NCBI GenBank assembly: GCA_019634895.1
Contig: JAHCAM010000011.1
Coordinates: forward strand, 1-64,000
Direction of reading: 5' to 3'
Origin: Steroidobacteraceae bacterium
Lineage (GTDB): Bacteria > Pseudomonadota > Gammaproteobacteria > Steroidobacterales > Steroidobacteraceae
Length of the DNA: 64,000 nt
Position 1 is the first letter of the stretch. Every line of letters starts with the position of its first letter. A model generated the notes under the pieces. It had not been told where the DNA came from, made no database searches, and saw nothing but the letters and a program-made list of their open reading frames with translations. Made by a program: the position numbers and the translations under genes. Below are positions 43,095 through 51,227 of this stretch, piece by piece.

Positions 43095-45128
43095 TCAGCG
43101 GCCGCCGGCGGGCGCGTACTTCTCCAGCCAGTCGCGTGTCTCGCGGTACCAGAACAGCGAGTTCTGGCGCTTCAGGATCCAGTGGTTCTCGTCGGGAAAA
43201 TAGACCAGCCGGCTCGGCACGCCGCGGTTCTGCAGCGTGTGGAACAGCTCGACGCCGTTGTTGAACGGCACGCGCTGGTCGAGCTGGCCATGCAGCACCA
43301 GCGTGGGCGTGTTGAAATTGCCGGCGCTGGAATGCGGCGAGTAGCGCGCGAACTCCTCCGGCCGCTCCCAGTGCTCGAAGAACCGGCGCTGGCTGGCGCC
43401 GTAGTCCGCGCCGTACTGCGTCAGGTCGTTGTAGACCGCGGCGTGCGCGATCAGCGTCCTGAACGGGTGCTCGCGCCCGAGCAGCGTGGCCGCCAGGAAT
43501 CCGCCGTAGCTGCCGCCGCCCGCCGCCATGCGCGCGCGGTCGATCCACGGCTGCTCTGCGAACCACGCGGCCGCGGCCACGGTGTCCTGGTAGGGCCTGG
43601 TGATCCGGTCGGGGTTGATCGAGTCGGTGAATGCCTGGCCGAAGCCGCTGGAGCCGTGGAAGTTGTGCCAGGCGGTGACGTAGCCCCAGCCCGCGAACAC
43701 CTGCGCGTTCCAGCGGAAGGTCCAGGCGTCGGTGACGCCGTTGTGCGGGCCGCCGTGCAGCAGCAGGTACAGCGGGTACTTCCTCGCCGGATCGAAGCCC
43801 GGGGGATAGATCACCCACATCTGGATGTCGGCGCCGTCGGCGCCCTTGTAGCTGACGCTCTCGACCTTGCCGAAGGCCACGTTCGCGAGCAGCGCGTCGT
43901 TGTGGTCCGAGAGCTTCACGGCCGCGCCGTCGCGCGGGTTGACCTTCACCAGCGTCGGCGGTTCGCTGAACGATTGGCGCACGGCGACGAGCGTCGCCGG
44001 CCGGCCCGCCATCTGCAGGCCCGAGAAGCTGGATGCGCCGGTCACCGCCTGGTGCCGGCCGCTGGCGACGTCGAGCCGGTAGATGCGCTCGGTGCCGGCG
44101 TCGTCGATGGCCGCGTACAGCGACTTCGAGTCCGGCGACCACAGGAAGCCGTCGAGCGAGCGGTCCCATTCCGCCGCCAGCCTGCGGCGCGAGCCGTCGC
44201 GCCGGTCGATGAGCCAGGCCTGGCGCGAGTCCGCGTAGAAGCCCTTGATCTCCTGCCGCGCGTACAGCAGCCAGCGCCCGTCCGGGCTGTACTTCGGCCC
44301 GGTGTCGTTGGCGGGGTTGTCGGCCGTCAGGTTCCTCGCCGCGCCCCCGGAAGCCGGCACCAGGATCACGTCGAGGTTGGTGTCCGTGCCGGTCGGATCG
44401 ACGTCGGCGACGAAGGCGATCTCGGCGCCGTCGGGCGAGATGTCGTAGGACGAGGTTCCGGTCTCGCGGCGCGACAGCTCGAAGCCGGTGCCGGGCGTGA
44501 TCGCCGTGGGCGTGCCGCCCTCGCGCGCGATCGAGAACAGGTGCGCCTGCCGGTCGTCGATGAAGTGGTCCCAGTAGGTGACCGGCACGCGGTCCCAGCT
44601 CATCGCCTTCATCTTCGACTTCTCGCGCTCCTCGAGCCGCTCCTTCGCCCGCTGCCAGTCCGCGAGGTCCGGCCACACGCGCGAGATGAAGGCGATGCGC
44701 GAGGAGTCCGGGAACCACTTCGGCGCGGACACGCCGGTCGGGACGTCGCCGACGCGCAGCGCCTCGCCGCCGTCGGTCGGGATCACGTAGAGCTGCGACT
44801 GCTTGTCGTCGCCGCGCTTGGCGACGAAAACGATCCAGCGCCCGTCCGGGCTCCAGGCCGGGTCGGACTCGTTGCCCGCCATGCTGGTGAGCCGGCGCGG
44901 CTCGCCGCCCGAGGTGGACACCAGGTACAGGTCGGATTCGCCCTTGTCCTTCTCGTCATCGAAGGTGGTAACCGCATAAACGGCCTGCGCGCCGTCCGGC
45001 GACAGCGCGGGATTGCCCACGCGCGCGAACTGCCACATGGCCTCGGCCGAGAGCGGCACGGACTGGGCGAAGGCGGCGGCGGGCGCGAGCAGGACGGCGG
45101 CCGTGAGCCAGCGGAACGATGCATTCAT
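43095..45128 (-). CDS. S9 family prolyl oligopeptidase-like serine peptidase, exported
   Basis: A 677-residue peptidase. The signal peptide (FRWLTAAVLLAPAAAFAQS) is followed by a WD40-like beta-propeller (repeats such as SPDGRWIVFVAKRGDDKQSQLYVIP) and a C-terminal alpha/beta hydrolase domain. The Ser nucleophile lies in AGGGSYGGFLAA, Asp in VLHGQLDQRVPF, and His in PDENHWIL. It should release dipeptides or cleave short peptides in the periplasm, together with the S46 enzyme, as a peptide-feeding system. GGGAG precedes the ATG. Confidence 0.93.
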   Translation of the reverse strand: MNASFRWLTAAVLLAPAAAFAQSVPLSAEAMWQFARVGNPALSPDGAQAVYAVTTFDDEKDKGESDLYLVSTSGGEPRRLTSMAGNESDPAWSPDGRWIVFVAKRGDDKQSQLYVIPTDGGEALRVGDVPTGVSAPKWFPDSSRIAFISRVWPDLADWQRAKERLEEREKSKMKAMSWDRVPVTYWDHFIDDRQAHLFSIAREGGTPTAITPGTGFELSRRETGTSSYDISPDGAEIAFVADVDPTGTDTNLDVILVPASGGAARNLTADNPANDTGPKYSPDGRWLLYARQEIKGFYADSRQAWLIDRRDGSRRRLAAEWDRSLDGFLWSPDSKSLYAAIDDAGTERIYRLDVASGRHQAVTGASSFSGLQMAGRPATLVAVRQSFSEPPTLVKVNPRDGAAVKLSDHNDALLANVAFGKVESVSYKGADGADIQMWVIYPPGFDPARKYPLYLLLHGGPHNGVTDAWTFRWNAQVFAGWGYVTAWHNFHGSSGFGQAFTDSINPDRITRPYQDTVAAAAWFAEQPWIDRARMAAGGGSYGGFLAATLLGREHPFRTLIAHAAVYNDLTQYGADYGASQRRFFEHWERPEEFARYSPHSSAGNFNTPTLVLHGQLDQRVPFNNGVELFHTLQNRGVPSRLVYFPDENHWILKRQNSLFWYRETRDWLEKYAPAGGR

Positions 45129-45266
45129 CGGGAACTCCCTGCTGCCGCCGGGGGCGGCCTTGCGGCGTGCCGCAGATTCTGCCGGTCGCGGGCGCGTGCT
45201 GGCAAACCCGTTTGGGCGCGTAATCCGACCGTTGCGCCGCAGGAGCGGATCGCGGACAGTGTCGGC

Positions 45267-45614
45267 ATGCGCGATCTCGAGGAACTGAAGCAGCGGCAGC
45301 GCGCCTTCGTCGCCGAGCGCGACTGGGAGCAGTTCCACAGCCCGAAGAACCTCGCGATGGCGCTCGCGGTGGAGGCCGCGGAACTGGTCGAGCTGTTCCA
45401 GTGGCTCACGGAGCAGCAGAGCGCGGCGCCGGACGAGGCGCTGCGCCGCCGCGCCGCCGAAGAGCTTGCCGACGTGCTCTGGTTCCTGGTGCGCATCGCG
45501 GACCGCCTCGACATCGACCTGCTGGCGGCGGCCGGGGAGAAGTTCGCGGAGAACGAGCGCAAGTACCCGGCCGCGCGCGTGCGCGGCCAGTCGCGCAAGT
45601 ACGACGAGTACTGA
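45267..45614 (+). CDS. MazG-like nucleotide pyrophosphohydrolase (dCTPase/XTP3-like)
   Basis: A 115-residue all-alpha NTP pyrophosphohydrolase. The metal-binding EExxE motif is visible in AVEAAELVELFQWL (residues about 34-47) with the partner helix AAEELADVLWFLVRIADRL (ExxD). Such proteins hydrolyse non-canonical or excess dNTPs such as dCTP to dNMP and PPi. Divergent from the S9 peptidase; the Shine-Dalgarno is weak. Ends 18 bp before a convergent gene. Confidence 0.9.
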   Translation: MRDLEELKQRQRAFVAERDWEQFHSPKNLAMALAVEAAELVELFQWLTEQQSAAPDEALRRRAAEELADVLWFLVRIADRLDIDLLAAAGEKFAENERKYPAARVRGQSRKYDEY

Positions 45615-45632
45615 GCCGCGCCGGCGGCGCGG

Positions 45633-46235
45633 TCAGCGGGATGCGGGCGCGGCGGGCTCCGGCGGTTTCTCGGCCGCGGGCGCGGCCGCCGGTGCCGGCG
45701 CGGCGGGCGCCGTCGCCGGCTTGACGCGGTCCAGGAACCAGTGCGTCACGCCCTGTTGCCGGGTCCCGACGTAGTGGAACCAGCGCTCCTCGATGCGGTC
45801 CGGCGCGACGAAGCGGATCTCGCCGCGGCGCACGTGGCCGTCGCGGCCGCTGTCGAATCCGGTGCCGCCGTCGAGCTCGAACTGCAGCAGGTCCGCGGCC
45901 GAATCCTTGTCGAGCCGATAACCCGGCTGGTTGCCGGCGCCGCTGTAGAGCGTCGCGCGCAGCTTGCCGCCGGCGAGGAAATAGACCACCACCGATTCGA
46001 AGCTCTGCCCGGCGTTCTGCCATGCGACGATGGCCCGGCCGCCGCTCGCGAGTTCGTAGCGCACGGTTGCCGGCGGGCCCGCCAGCGGGTCCTCCATGCG
46101 CCCGGCCCAGTCGCCGGCGAGCGACCTGAGCCGTTCGAAGGCCGCCGCATGGTCCGCTCCGTCCGCCAGGGCGGGCAGGGCGCAGGCGGCCGACAGCAGG
46201 GCAATGGCGAGGATCGTGCGCGGGGACTTGGGCAT
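45633..46235 (-). CDS. Hypothetical exported protein with lipocalin-like region
   Basis: A 200-residue protein with signal peptide (ILAIALLSAACALPALADG) and a beta-rich body: LAGDWAGRMEDPLAGPPATVRYELASGGRAIV, then VYFLAGGKLRATLYSGAGNQP and ERWFHYVGTRQQGVTHWF. This resembles small lipocalin-like or DUF1579-type periplasmic proteins. A Pro/Ala-rich tail follows. AAGGAG precedes the ATG at good spacing. Function unknown. Divergent from the hydrolase-like gene by 52 bp. Confidence 0.8.
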   Translation of the reverse strand: MPKSPRTILAIALLSAACALPALADGADHAAAFERLRSLAGDWAGRMEDPLAGPPATVRYELASGGRAIVAWQNAGQSFESVVVYFLAGGKLRATLYSGAGNQPGYRLDKDSAADLLQFELDGGTGFDSGRDGHVRRGEIRFVAPDRIEERWFHYVGTRQQGVTHWFLDRVKPATAPAAPAPAAAPAAEKPPEPAAPASR

Positions 46236-46287
46236 GAACCGCTCCTTGATGCACCATGATAACGGCAGCAACCGGCGCGGGGCAGGC

Positions 46288-46824
46288 ATGAAGGGCAGGA
46301 AGACGCGCGAGCAGGCGGATGCGGTGCACTTGCGCCGCCTGTACGTCGACAGCCGCTTCGGCCAGCTGCACCTGACCGCGGCGTATCCGCAGAGCGGCGG
46401 CTTCGACGAGCGCACGCCGCTCCTGATGCTGCACGCGGAGGACGGCCTCGGCGCGGACTTCCGCGCCCCGGCGGCTCTGCTCGGCGCCGACCGCTCGGTT
46501 TATGCGCCGGACCTGCCCGGCAGCGGCAACTCCGACGGTCCCGCCCGCCCGACCGTCGCCAACCAGGCCGAGGCGCTCGCGGACCTGCTCGACGCGCTGC
46601 GCCTGCGGGACGTGGACGTCCTGGGCTCGGGCCGCGGCGCGCAGGTCGCGCTCGCACTCACCGCGCTGCGGCCGCATCAGGTCCGCAGGCTCGTGGTCTG
46701 CGGGCCGGGACCGGCGAACGGCATCGCGCGGCCGCTGCTGCAGCTGCGCGCGGACCCGGCGCGCAGCGCGGGCGACGGCGCGGCTGCGGTCGTCGCCGAG
46801 ATCCGCGCCTTCCTCGATCGCTAG
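46288..46824 (+). CDS. Truncated alpha/beta-hydrolase-like protein lacking the nucleophile
   Basis: A 178-residue protein with the N-terminal half of an alpha/beta hydrolase: YVDSRFGQLHLTAAYPQSGG, the oxyanion-strand HAEDGLGADFR, and PDLPGSGNSDGP. The nucleophile elbow is LGSGRGAQ, with Gly where GxSxG would have Ser. The relatives I know of this type usually have GYHTG here. The C-terminal third, where Asp and His would lie, is missing. It may be a non-catalytic remnant or binding protein. The 4-bp overlap with the convergent MFS gene stop is tight. Confidence 0.65.
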   Translation: MKGRKTREQADAVHLRRLYVDSRFGQLHLTAAYPQSGGFDERTPLLMLHAEDGLGADFRAPAALLGADRSVYAPDLPGSGNSDGPARPTVANQAEALADLLDALRLRDVDVLGSGRGAQVALALTALRPHQVRRLVVCGPGPANGIARPLLQLRADPARSAGDGAAAVVAEIRAFLDR

Positions 46825-48008
46825 TCTGCAGCCGGCGCGCGCCGGCGGCCCGGGCCGGCGAGGGCGAGCGCGGCCAGCACCGCCGCGACCGCCGGCAACG
46901 TCGCCAGGTTCAGCCATCGCCAGCCGATGGTCGCGAGCGCCGCGCCGGCCGCGAGCGATGCCGCCGCCTGCGCGCCGAACACCAGGAAGTCGTTCAGCGT
47001 TTGCGCCTGGATGCGTTCATGGATCCGGTAGGTGCGCGTGAGCAGCGTGGTCCCGGCGATGAACATGAAGTTCCAGCCGACGCCCAGCAGCACCAGCGCC
47101 CAGAAGTAATGCATCGCGCCGTGGCCGGCGAAGGCCGCGATGGCGACGCAGGCGGCCATCAGCACCGCGCCCGCGGCGATCACCGGGCGGTCGCCGAAGC
47201 GCGCGATGATCCAGCCGGAGGCGAGCGACGGCAGGTACATCGCCAGCAGGTGCGACTGGATCACGCGGGCGGTGGCGACCTCGCCGTGGCCGTCCACCAC
47301 GTGCATGCTGATCGGCGTCGCCGTCATGATGAAGCTCATGACCGCGTAGGAGACCAGCGCCGCCAGCACGGCGATCCGGAAGTCCGGCTGCGCGGCGATC
47401 ACGGCGAGCGGGCGCGGCGCCTCGACCGGCGCCTGCAGCGACACGGCCGACGGCGCGAGGCGCGTCAGCAGCACTGCGGCCACGAGATAGAGCCCGCTGC
47501 CCGCGAAGAACGATCCCGCGTAATCGGCGCCGGCGACCAGCTTCGCCGCGCGCACCGCGATCTCCGGGCCGAGCCAGGCGGCCGCCAGCGCGCCGCTCAT
47601 GACGATCGCGATGGCGCGGCTGGCGCGCGTCGATTCGACATATTCGATGGCGGCGAAGCGGTACTGCATGACGACCGCGTTGTTGGCGCCCAGCAGGAAG
47701 GCGGCGGCGCAGAAGCCGGCAAAGTCGGCGGCCTGGATCGAGAGGCCCGCGACCGCGCAGCCGATGGCCGCCAGCAGCGCGCTCGCGGCGAACACGGCGC
47801 GCCGCCCGTAGCGGCGGATCAGCGCGCCGGCCGGCAGCACCGACGCGGCGAGCCCGAGGATCAGCACGGAGACCGGCAGCGTTGCCAGCGCCGGAGAAGG
47901 CGCCAGGCCGGAGCCGATGATCCCGCCCAGCAGCACGAACAGGAAGCTCCCGGACATGCACAGCGCCTGCGTCGCCGACAGCATCCACACCGTGCGCATG
48001 GGCGCCAT
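46821..48008 (-). CDS. MFS transporter
   Basis: A 12-helix major facilitator of 395 residues. The family loop between helices 2 and 3 (GALIRRYGRRAVFAASALLAAIG) and FGDRPVIAAGAVLMA in the second half are clear. FIAGTTLLTRTYRIHERIQAQTLND is a conserved cytoplasmic stretch. Substrate unknown. ATG at 48008 or 47999. Divergent from the FHA-domain gene. Confidence 0.9.
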   Translation of the reverse strand: MAPMRTVWMLSATQALCMSGSFLFVLLGGIIGSGLAPSPALATLPVSVLILGLAASVLPAGALIRRYGRRAVFAASALLAAIGCAVAGLSIQAADFAGFCAAAFLLGANNAVVMQYRFAAIEYVESTRASRAIAIVMSGALAAAWLGPEIAVRAAKLVAGADYAGSFFAGSGLYLVAAVLLTRLAPSAVSLQAPVEAPRPLAVIAAQPDFRIAVLAALVSYAVMSFIMTATPISMHVVDGHGEVATARVIQSHLLAMYLPSLASGWIIARFGDRPVIAAGAVLMAACVAIAAFAGHGAMHYFWALVLLGVGWNFMFIAGTTLLTRTYRIHERIQAQTLNDFLVFGAQAAASLAAGAALATIGWRWLNLATLPAVAAVLAALALAGPGRRRAPAAD

Positions 48009-48073
48009 GGTACGACATAATCAATCGGATCAATGCCTTGTGTGGGATTAATCAGGTCGTGGATAATGCCTGC

Positions 48074-49090
48074 ATGGACAAGAAGGGGGATGCAGGCGCC
48101 GACGACGGCATCGTCGCCGAGGATCTCACGCAGCTGGTCGAGCACATCGAGCTGACCGGCCCGCAGCGGCTCATCGACGCGCCGGAGTGGGAGATGGCGA
48201 CCCCCGTGGCCGACCTCGACGACGCGCCCATCCTGATCGACGACGGCGGCGCTTCGCTGCCCGGATTCGAGGTCGCGCCGGCTCCCGAAGGCGACGACCT
48301 CGAGCTCTTCACCGAGACGCATTTCGACCTCACCCGGCACCTCGGCAACGAGCGCGCCTCCGAGGCGGCCGAGCTCGCGGCCGAGCGCCTGCGCTGGCAG
48401 AAGCGCGTCGAGAGCCTGCTCATGAGCCTGGCCGAGCGCGACGAGCTGCTCGCCGAGCGCGAGCAGAAGATCGAGGAGCTGAGCGCGCGGCTCGCGACCA
48501 TGACGCTCGAGCGCGCGAGCCTAGCCGAGGAACTGCAGGACGTCGGCGAGGCCGCGAACGTGGCGGCGCCGGAGGCCGCTGCGCCGCCGGTCGTCGTGGA
48601 GACACGCCCGGAACCTGCGCCTGCCGCGGAAACCGCGCCGGTCATCGAAGCCGCGCCGGTCGCAGAGGCCGCGCCCGTGGAGCAGGCGGCTGCGCCGGTC
48701 GCAGAGCCTGCGCCGGACTCCACCGTAGAATTGCCGGTGATCCGCGTGGCGCGCAAGGCGCGGGACGCTCAGGGCGCGCCGGCGGTGCGCCGCTACCTGA
48801 TCGGCCTCGACCTGGTGGGCGTCGCGCACGAGATCGCGCGCCCGCGCATCAACATCGGCCGCACGCACGACAACGACCTGCGCATCCTCGAGCCGACTGT
48901 CAGCCGCCTGCACGCGATGCTGACGCTGCGCAACGGCGAGGCCACGATCGTGGACGCCAACAGCAGGAACGGCGTGTTCGTCAACGGCATCCAGGTGCGC
49001 TACGCGAAGCTGGAGGACGGCGACGTCGTCACCTTCGGCACCGTTCGCTTCCGCTATCGCGTCGGCGGCAGCGCCACCGGCGCCGCCTGA
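48074..49090 (+). CDS. FHA domain protein with coiled coil
   Basis: A 338-residue protein. An acidic N-terminus is followed by a coiled-coil (about residues 100-165: RWQKRVESLLMSLAERDELLAEREQKIEELSARL), then an Ala/Pro/Glu low-complexity linker (AAPVAEAAPVEQAAAP) and a C-terminal FHA domain. The FHA core is INIGRTHDNDLRI with SRLH and NSRNGVFVNG, which binds phosphothreonine peptides. It may dock a Ser/Thr kinase target or a cell-division partner. Ends 6 bp before a palindrome copy. Confidence 0.92.
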   Translation: MDKKGDAGADDGIVAEDLTQLVEHIELTGPQRLIDAPEWEMATPVADLDDAPILIDDGGASLPGFEVAPAPEGDDLELFTETHFDLTRHLGNERASEAAELAAERLRWQKRVESLLMSLAERDELLAEREQKIEELSARLATMTLERASLAEELQDVGEAANVAAPEAAAPPVVVETRPEPAPAAETAPVIEAAPVAEAAPVEQAAAPVAEPAPDSTVELPVIRVARKARDAQGAPAVRRYLIGLDLVGVAHEIARPRINIGRTHDNDLRILEPTVSRLHAMLTLRNGEATIVDANSRNGVFVNGIQVRYAKLEDGDVVTFGTVRFRYRVGGSATGAA

Positions 49091-49095
49091 ATAGT

Positions 49096-49166
49096 TAAAG
49101 GGGACGCGTCCAATTATCGCTGGGCCGATAATTGGACGCGTCCCCTTTATCTCGTCCCCTTTATCT
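49096..49166. repeat. GGGGACGCGTCC palindrome copy 5 with 14-bp tandem duplication of its end
   Basis: Arms 49096-49119 and 49126-49149 pair perfectly over 24 bp around CTGGGC. The end of the right arm, CGTCCCCTTTATCT (49139-49152), is repeated exactly at 49153-49166. It lies between convergent genes. The duplicated 14-mer encodes the last residues of the minus-strand MFS protein, whose TAA stop lies inside the palindrome. Confidence 0.9.
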
Positions 49167-50337
49167 TTCCGATCGGCCGCAGCGCGAGCAGCGCGACCAG
49201 GCACAACACCAGCAGCACGATCGCGAGCGGCACCGGCGTGTGCGGCGTGAAGGCCGCGACCAGCTGCGTCGCCGCCGCCGCCGTCACCAGCTGAAGGAAT
49301 CCGAGCAGCCCGGAGGCGGCGCCCGCGATCGCGGGATCGCGCGAGATCGCGCCGATGGTCGAGGAGGGCGCGGCGATCGCATTGGCAAAGCCGATCAGCA
49401 TGCCCGGCACGAACAGCGCCACCGGGTGCCAGATGCCGGCCAGCGACAGCGCCGCGAGCGAGGCCGCGCCCGCAAACCCCACGGCGGCGCCCGCCTTCAT
49501 CATCCGCCAGCCGCCGACCCGGTTCGTCACCCGTGCCGCAAGGATGAACCCGGCGAACGAGGCGACCGCCGGGAAGAAGAGCAGCAGCCCGAACCGTGCG
49601 GGCGTGACGCCCAGCGTCTCGATCGCGACGTAGGGCGCGCCGGTCACGAAGGTGTAGATCATGCTGACCATGCACGAGCCGAACACCAGGTAGCTGAGGT
49701 ACTCGCGCGAGCCGAGCAGCCGGCGGTAGTTGCCCCAGAACCGCAGCGACGGCCCGGCCGCCGGCTCCGGCGGGCGCGTCTCGCGCAGGTTGCGCGCCGC
49801 GAACCACAGCACCCCGGCGCCCAGCAGCCCCGAGAGCGCGAACGGCGCGCGCCAGTCCAGCCACTCGATCGCGAGGCCCCCGAGCGAGGGCGCGATCATC
49901 GGCGCCAGCAGGATCGCGGTCGCCGTGGCCGCGAGCGCGCCCGCCGCCTTCGCCGGGCCGAAATGGTCGAGCAGCGTCGCGCGCATGACCGACATCGCCG
50001 CGCCGCCGCCGAAGGCCTGCACGATGCGCGCGGCGACCAGCCACTCCAGCGACGGCGCCGCCATCGCCGCGACGCTGCCGGCGACGAACACCGCGAGCGA
50101 CGCCAGCACGACCCGGCGCCGGCCATAGCGGTCGGAGAGGGGAGCGATCACCAGGTTGCCGGTCGCGATCGCGACGATGGACAGGCTGATCAGCAGCTGC
50201 GCCGCGGCCGCCGGCACCTGCATGGCGGTCGCGATCGCCGGCATCGCGGGCAGCAGCACGTGCAGCCCGAAGGTGCCGATCGAGCCGATGATGGCGGAGC
50301 CGGCGATCAGCCGGCGGGAAGCGTCGCGCGTGGCCAA
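49147..50337 (-). CDS. Bcr/CflA-type multidrug efflux MFS transporter
   Basis: A 396-residue 12-helix drug:proton antiporter. Motif A is LSDRYGRRRVVLASLAVFVAG, and SLEWLVAARIVQAFGGGAAMSVMRATLLDHF is typical of the Bcr/CflA group. TTG at 50337 is chosen because GAGGA lies 6 bases upstream; the longer in-frame extension has no membrane segment. The last six residues (KIKGTR) are encoded by a duplicated fragment of the palindrome element, indicating that the original C-terminus was overwritten. Divergent from arsR. Confidence 0.91.
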   Translation of the reverse strand: MATRDASRRLIAGSAIIGSIGTFGLHVLLPAMPAIATAMQVPAAAAQLLISLSIVAIATGNLVIAPLSDRYGRRRVVLASLAVFVAGSVAAMAAPSLEWLVAARIVQAFGGGAAMSVMRATLLDHFGPAKAAGALAATATAILLAPMIAPSLGGLAIEWLDWRAPFALSGLLGAGVLWFAARNLRETRPPEPAAGPSLRFWGNYRRLLGSREYLSYLVFGSCMVSMIYTFVTGAPYVAIETLGVTPARFGLLLFFPAVASFAGFILAARVTNRVGGWRMMKAGAAVGFAGAASLAALSLAGIWHPVALFVPGMLIGFANAIAAPSSTIGAISRDPAIAGAASGLLGFLQLVTAAAATQLVAAFTPHTPVPLAIVLLVLCLVALLALRPIGKIKGTR

Positions 50338-50404
50338 GCAGGGTCCTCGGCGGCATCTTGCGTTGCGGCCCGGGGCGCCGCAACCGACCGGTTCACGGAT
50401 CGGC

Positions 50405-50433
50405 TTGACAAACAATTAAACATTTATTTAACT
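50405..50433 (+). promoter_or_regulatory. arsR promoter and overlapping operator
   Basis: TTGACA (50405-50410), 17-bp spacer, TTAACT (50428-50433). The spacer holds an AT-rich inverted repeat TTAAA-N6-TTTAA (50416-50431), a plausible ArsR dimer site. The expected transcription start is within a few bases of the arsR ATG (50442), and no Shine-Dalgarno is visible, so arsR may be translated from a leaderless mRNA. Confidence 0.7.
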
Positions 50434-50441
50434 ATTGAACC

Positions 50442-50783
50442 ATGAACCGGGACCGCGCCGTCACCTCGCTCGCCGCGCTCGCGCAGGCCAGCCGCCTCGA
50501 CGCGTTCCGCCACCTGGTGCAGGCGGGCCCGGGCGGGCTCGCCGCGGGAGAGCTGGCCGGGAAGCTCGGCATCTCCCCGCCCGCGCTCTCCTTCCACCTG
50601 CGCGGCCTGGCGCAGGCCGGGCTGGTCCGCTCGCGCCAGCAGGGCCGGTTCGTCTATTACTCGGCGGCCTACGACGCGATGCAGTCGCTCGTCGACTTCC
50701 TCACCGAAAACTGCTGCGGCGGCAGCGCCTGCGCGCCCGCGCGGGCCCCGGCGCGCAAGTCCACCACCAGGAGAACCGCATGA
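50442..50783 (+). CDS. arsR: ArsR/SmtB family transcriptional repressor
   Basis: A 113-residue winged-helix repressor. The recognition helix region is AGELAGKLGISPPALSFHLRGLAQAGLVRSRQQGRFVYYSA. Cysteines are near the C-terminus (ENCCGGSAC), rather than in the classical ELCVCDL of helix 3, so metalloid sensing probably uses the C-terminal CC. It should repress its own operon and be released by arsenite. First gene of arsR-arsI/cadI-arsC-acr3, with the next gene overlapping its stop (ATGA). Confidence 0.92.
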   Translation: MNRDRAVTSLAALAQASRLDAFRHLVQAGPGGLAAGELAGKLGISPPALSFHLRGLAQAGLVRSRQQGRFVYYSAAYDAMQSLVDFLTENCCGGSACAPARAPARKSTTRRTA

Positions 50784-51217
50784 AACGCTTCCACGTGCAC
50801 GTGTCCGTGCAGGACCTCGAGGGCAGCAAGGCCTTCTACTCGCGCCTGCTCGGCGCCGAGCCCGTCGTCGTGAAGCACGACTACGCCAAATGGATGATCG
50901 AGGACCCGCGCATCAACTTCGCGATCTCGACCGGCCGTGACCGCGGCGGAATCGAGCACCTGGGCCTGCAGGCCGATTCCGCGGCGGAGCTCGCCGAGAT
51001 CCGCGGCCGTCTCGAGGCCGCCGGCGCCGCGATCGCGGACGAGCCCGGCGCGAACTGCTGCTACGCGCATTCCGACAAGCACTGGACCGTGGACCCCCAG
51101 GGCATTCCCTGGGAGTCGTTCCACACGCTGGGCGCGGTGGAGTACTACGGCGACGACCACGGCCCGGCGCCGAAGCAGGCGAGCGCCTGCGGCGAAGGCG
51201 CCTGCTGCTCGCGCTGA
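50780..51217 (+). CDS. ArsI/CadI family VOC metalloenzyme (C-As lyase-like)
   Basis: A 145-residue single-VOC-domain protein. Predicted Fe(II) ligands are His5 or His7, His60 in IEHLGLQ and Glu112 in PWESF. A vicinal Cys pair (Cys93-Cys94, GANCCYAH) would bind trivalent organoarsenicals. ArsI cleaves the C-As bond of methylarsenite, while CadI proteins are cadmium-induced. The C-terminus has an extra CGEGACC cluster that could bind metal. In an arsenic operon between arsR and arsC. Confidence 0.9.
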   Translation: MKRFHVHVSVQDLEGSKAFYSRLLGAEPVVVKHDYAKWMIEDPRINFAISTGRDRGGIEHLGLQADSAAELAEIRGRLEAAGAAIADEPGANCCYAHSDKHWTVDPQGIPWESFHTLGAVEYYGDDHGPAPKQASACGEGACCSR

Positions 51218-51227
51218 GACGCCGCGC

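Noticed and set aside
42780-45614. A 944-codon plus-strand frame spanning the epimerase and S9 peptidase region
   Set aside because: Only the last 115 codons (from 45267) encode a real domain (MazG-like); the rest is antisense to the S9 peptidase and epimerase.
48009-48073. Promoter for the FHA gene (TTGTGT with GATAAT)
   Set aside because: The -10-like box lies 6 bases before the chosen ATG and the -35 is poor, so evidence is too weak to list.
10679-49149. The palindromes as a CRISPR array
   Set aside because: Copies are tens of kilobases apart or 2 kb apart, self-complementary and without regular spacers; no cas gene is present.
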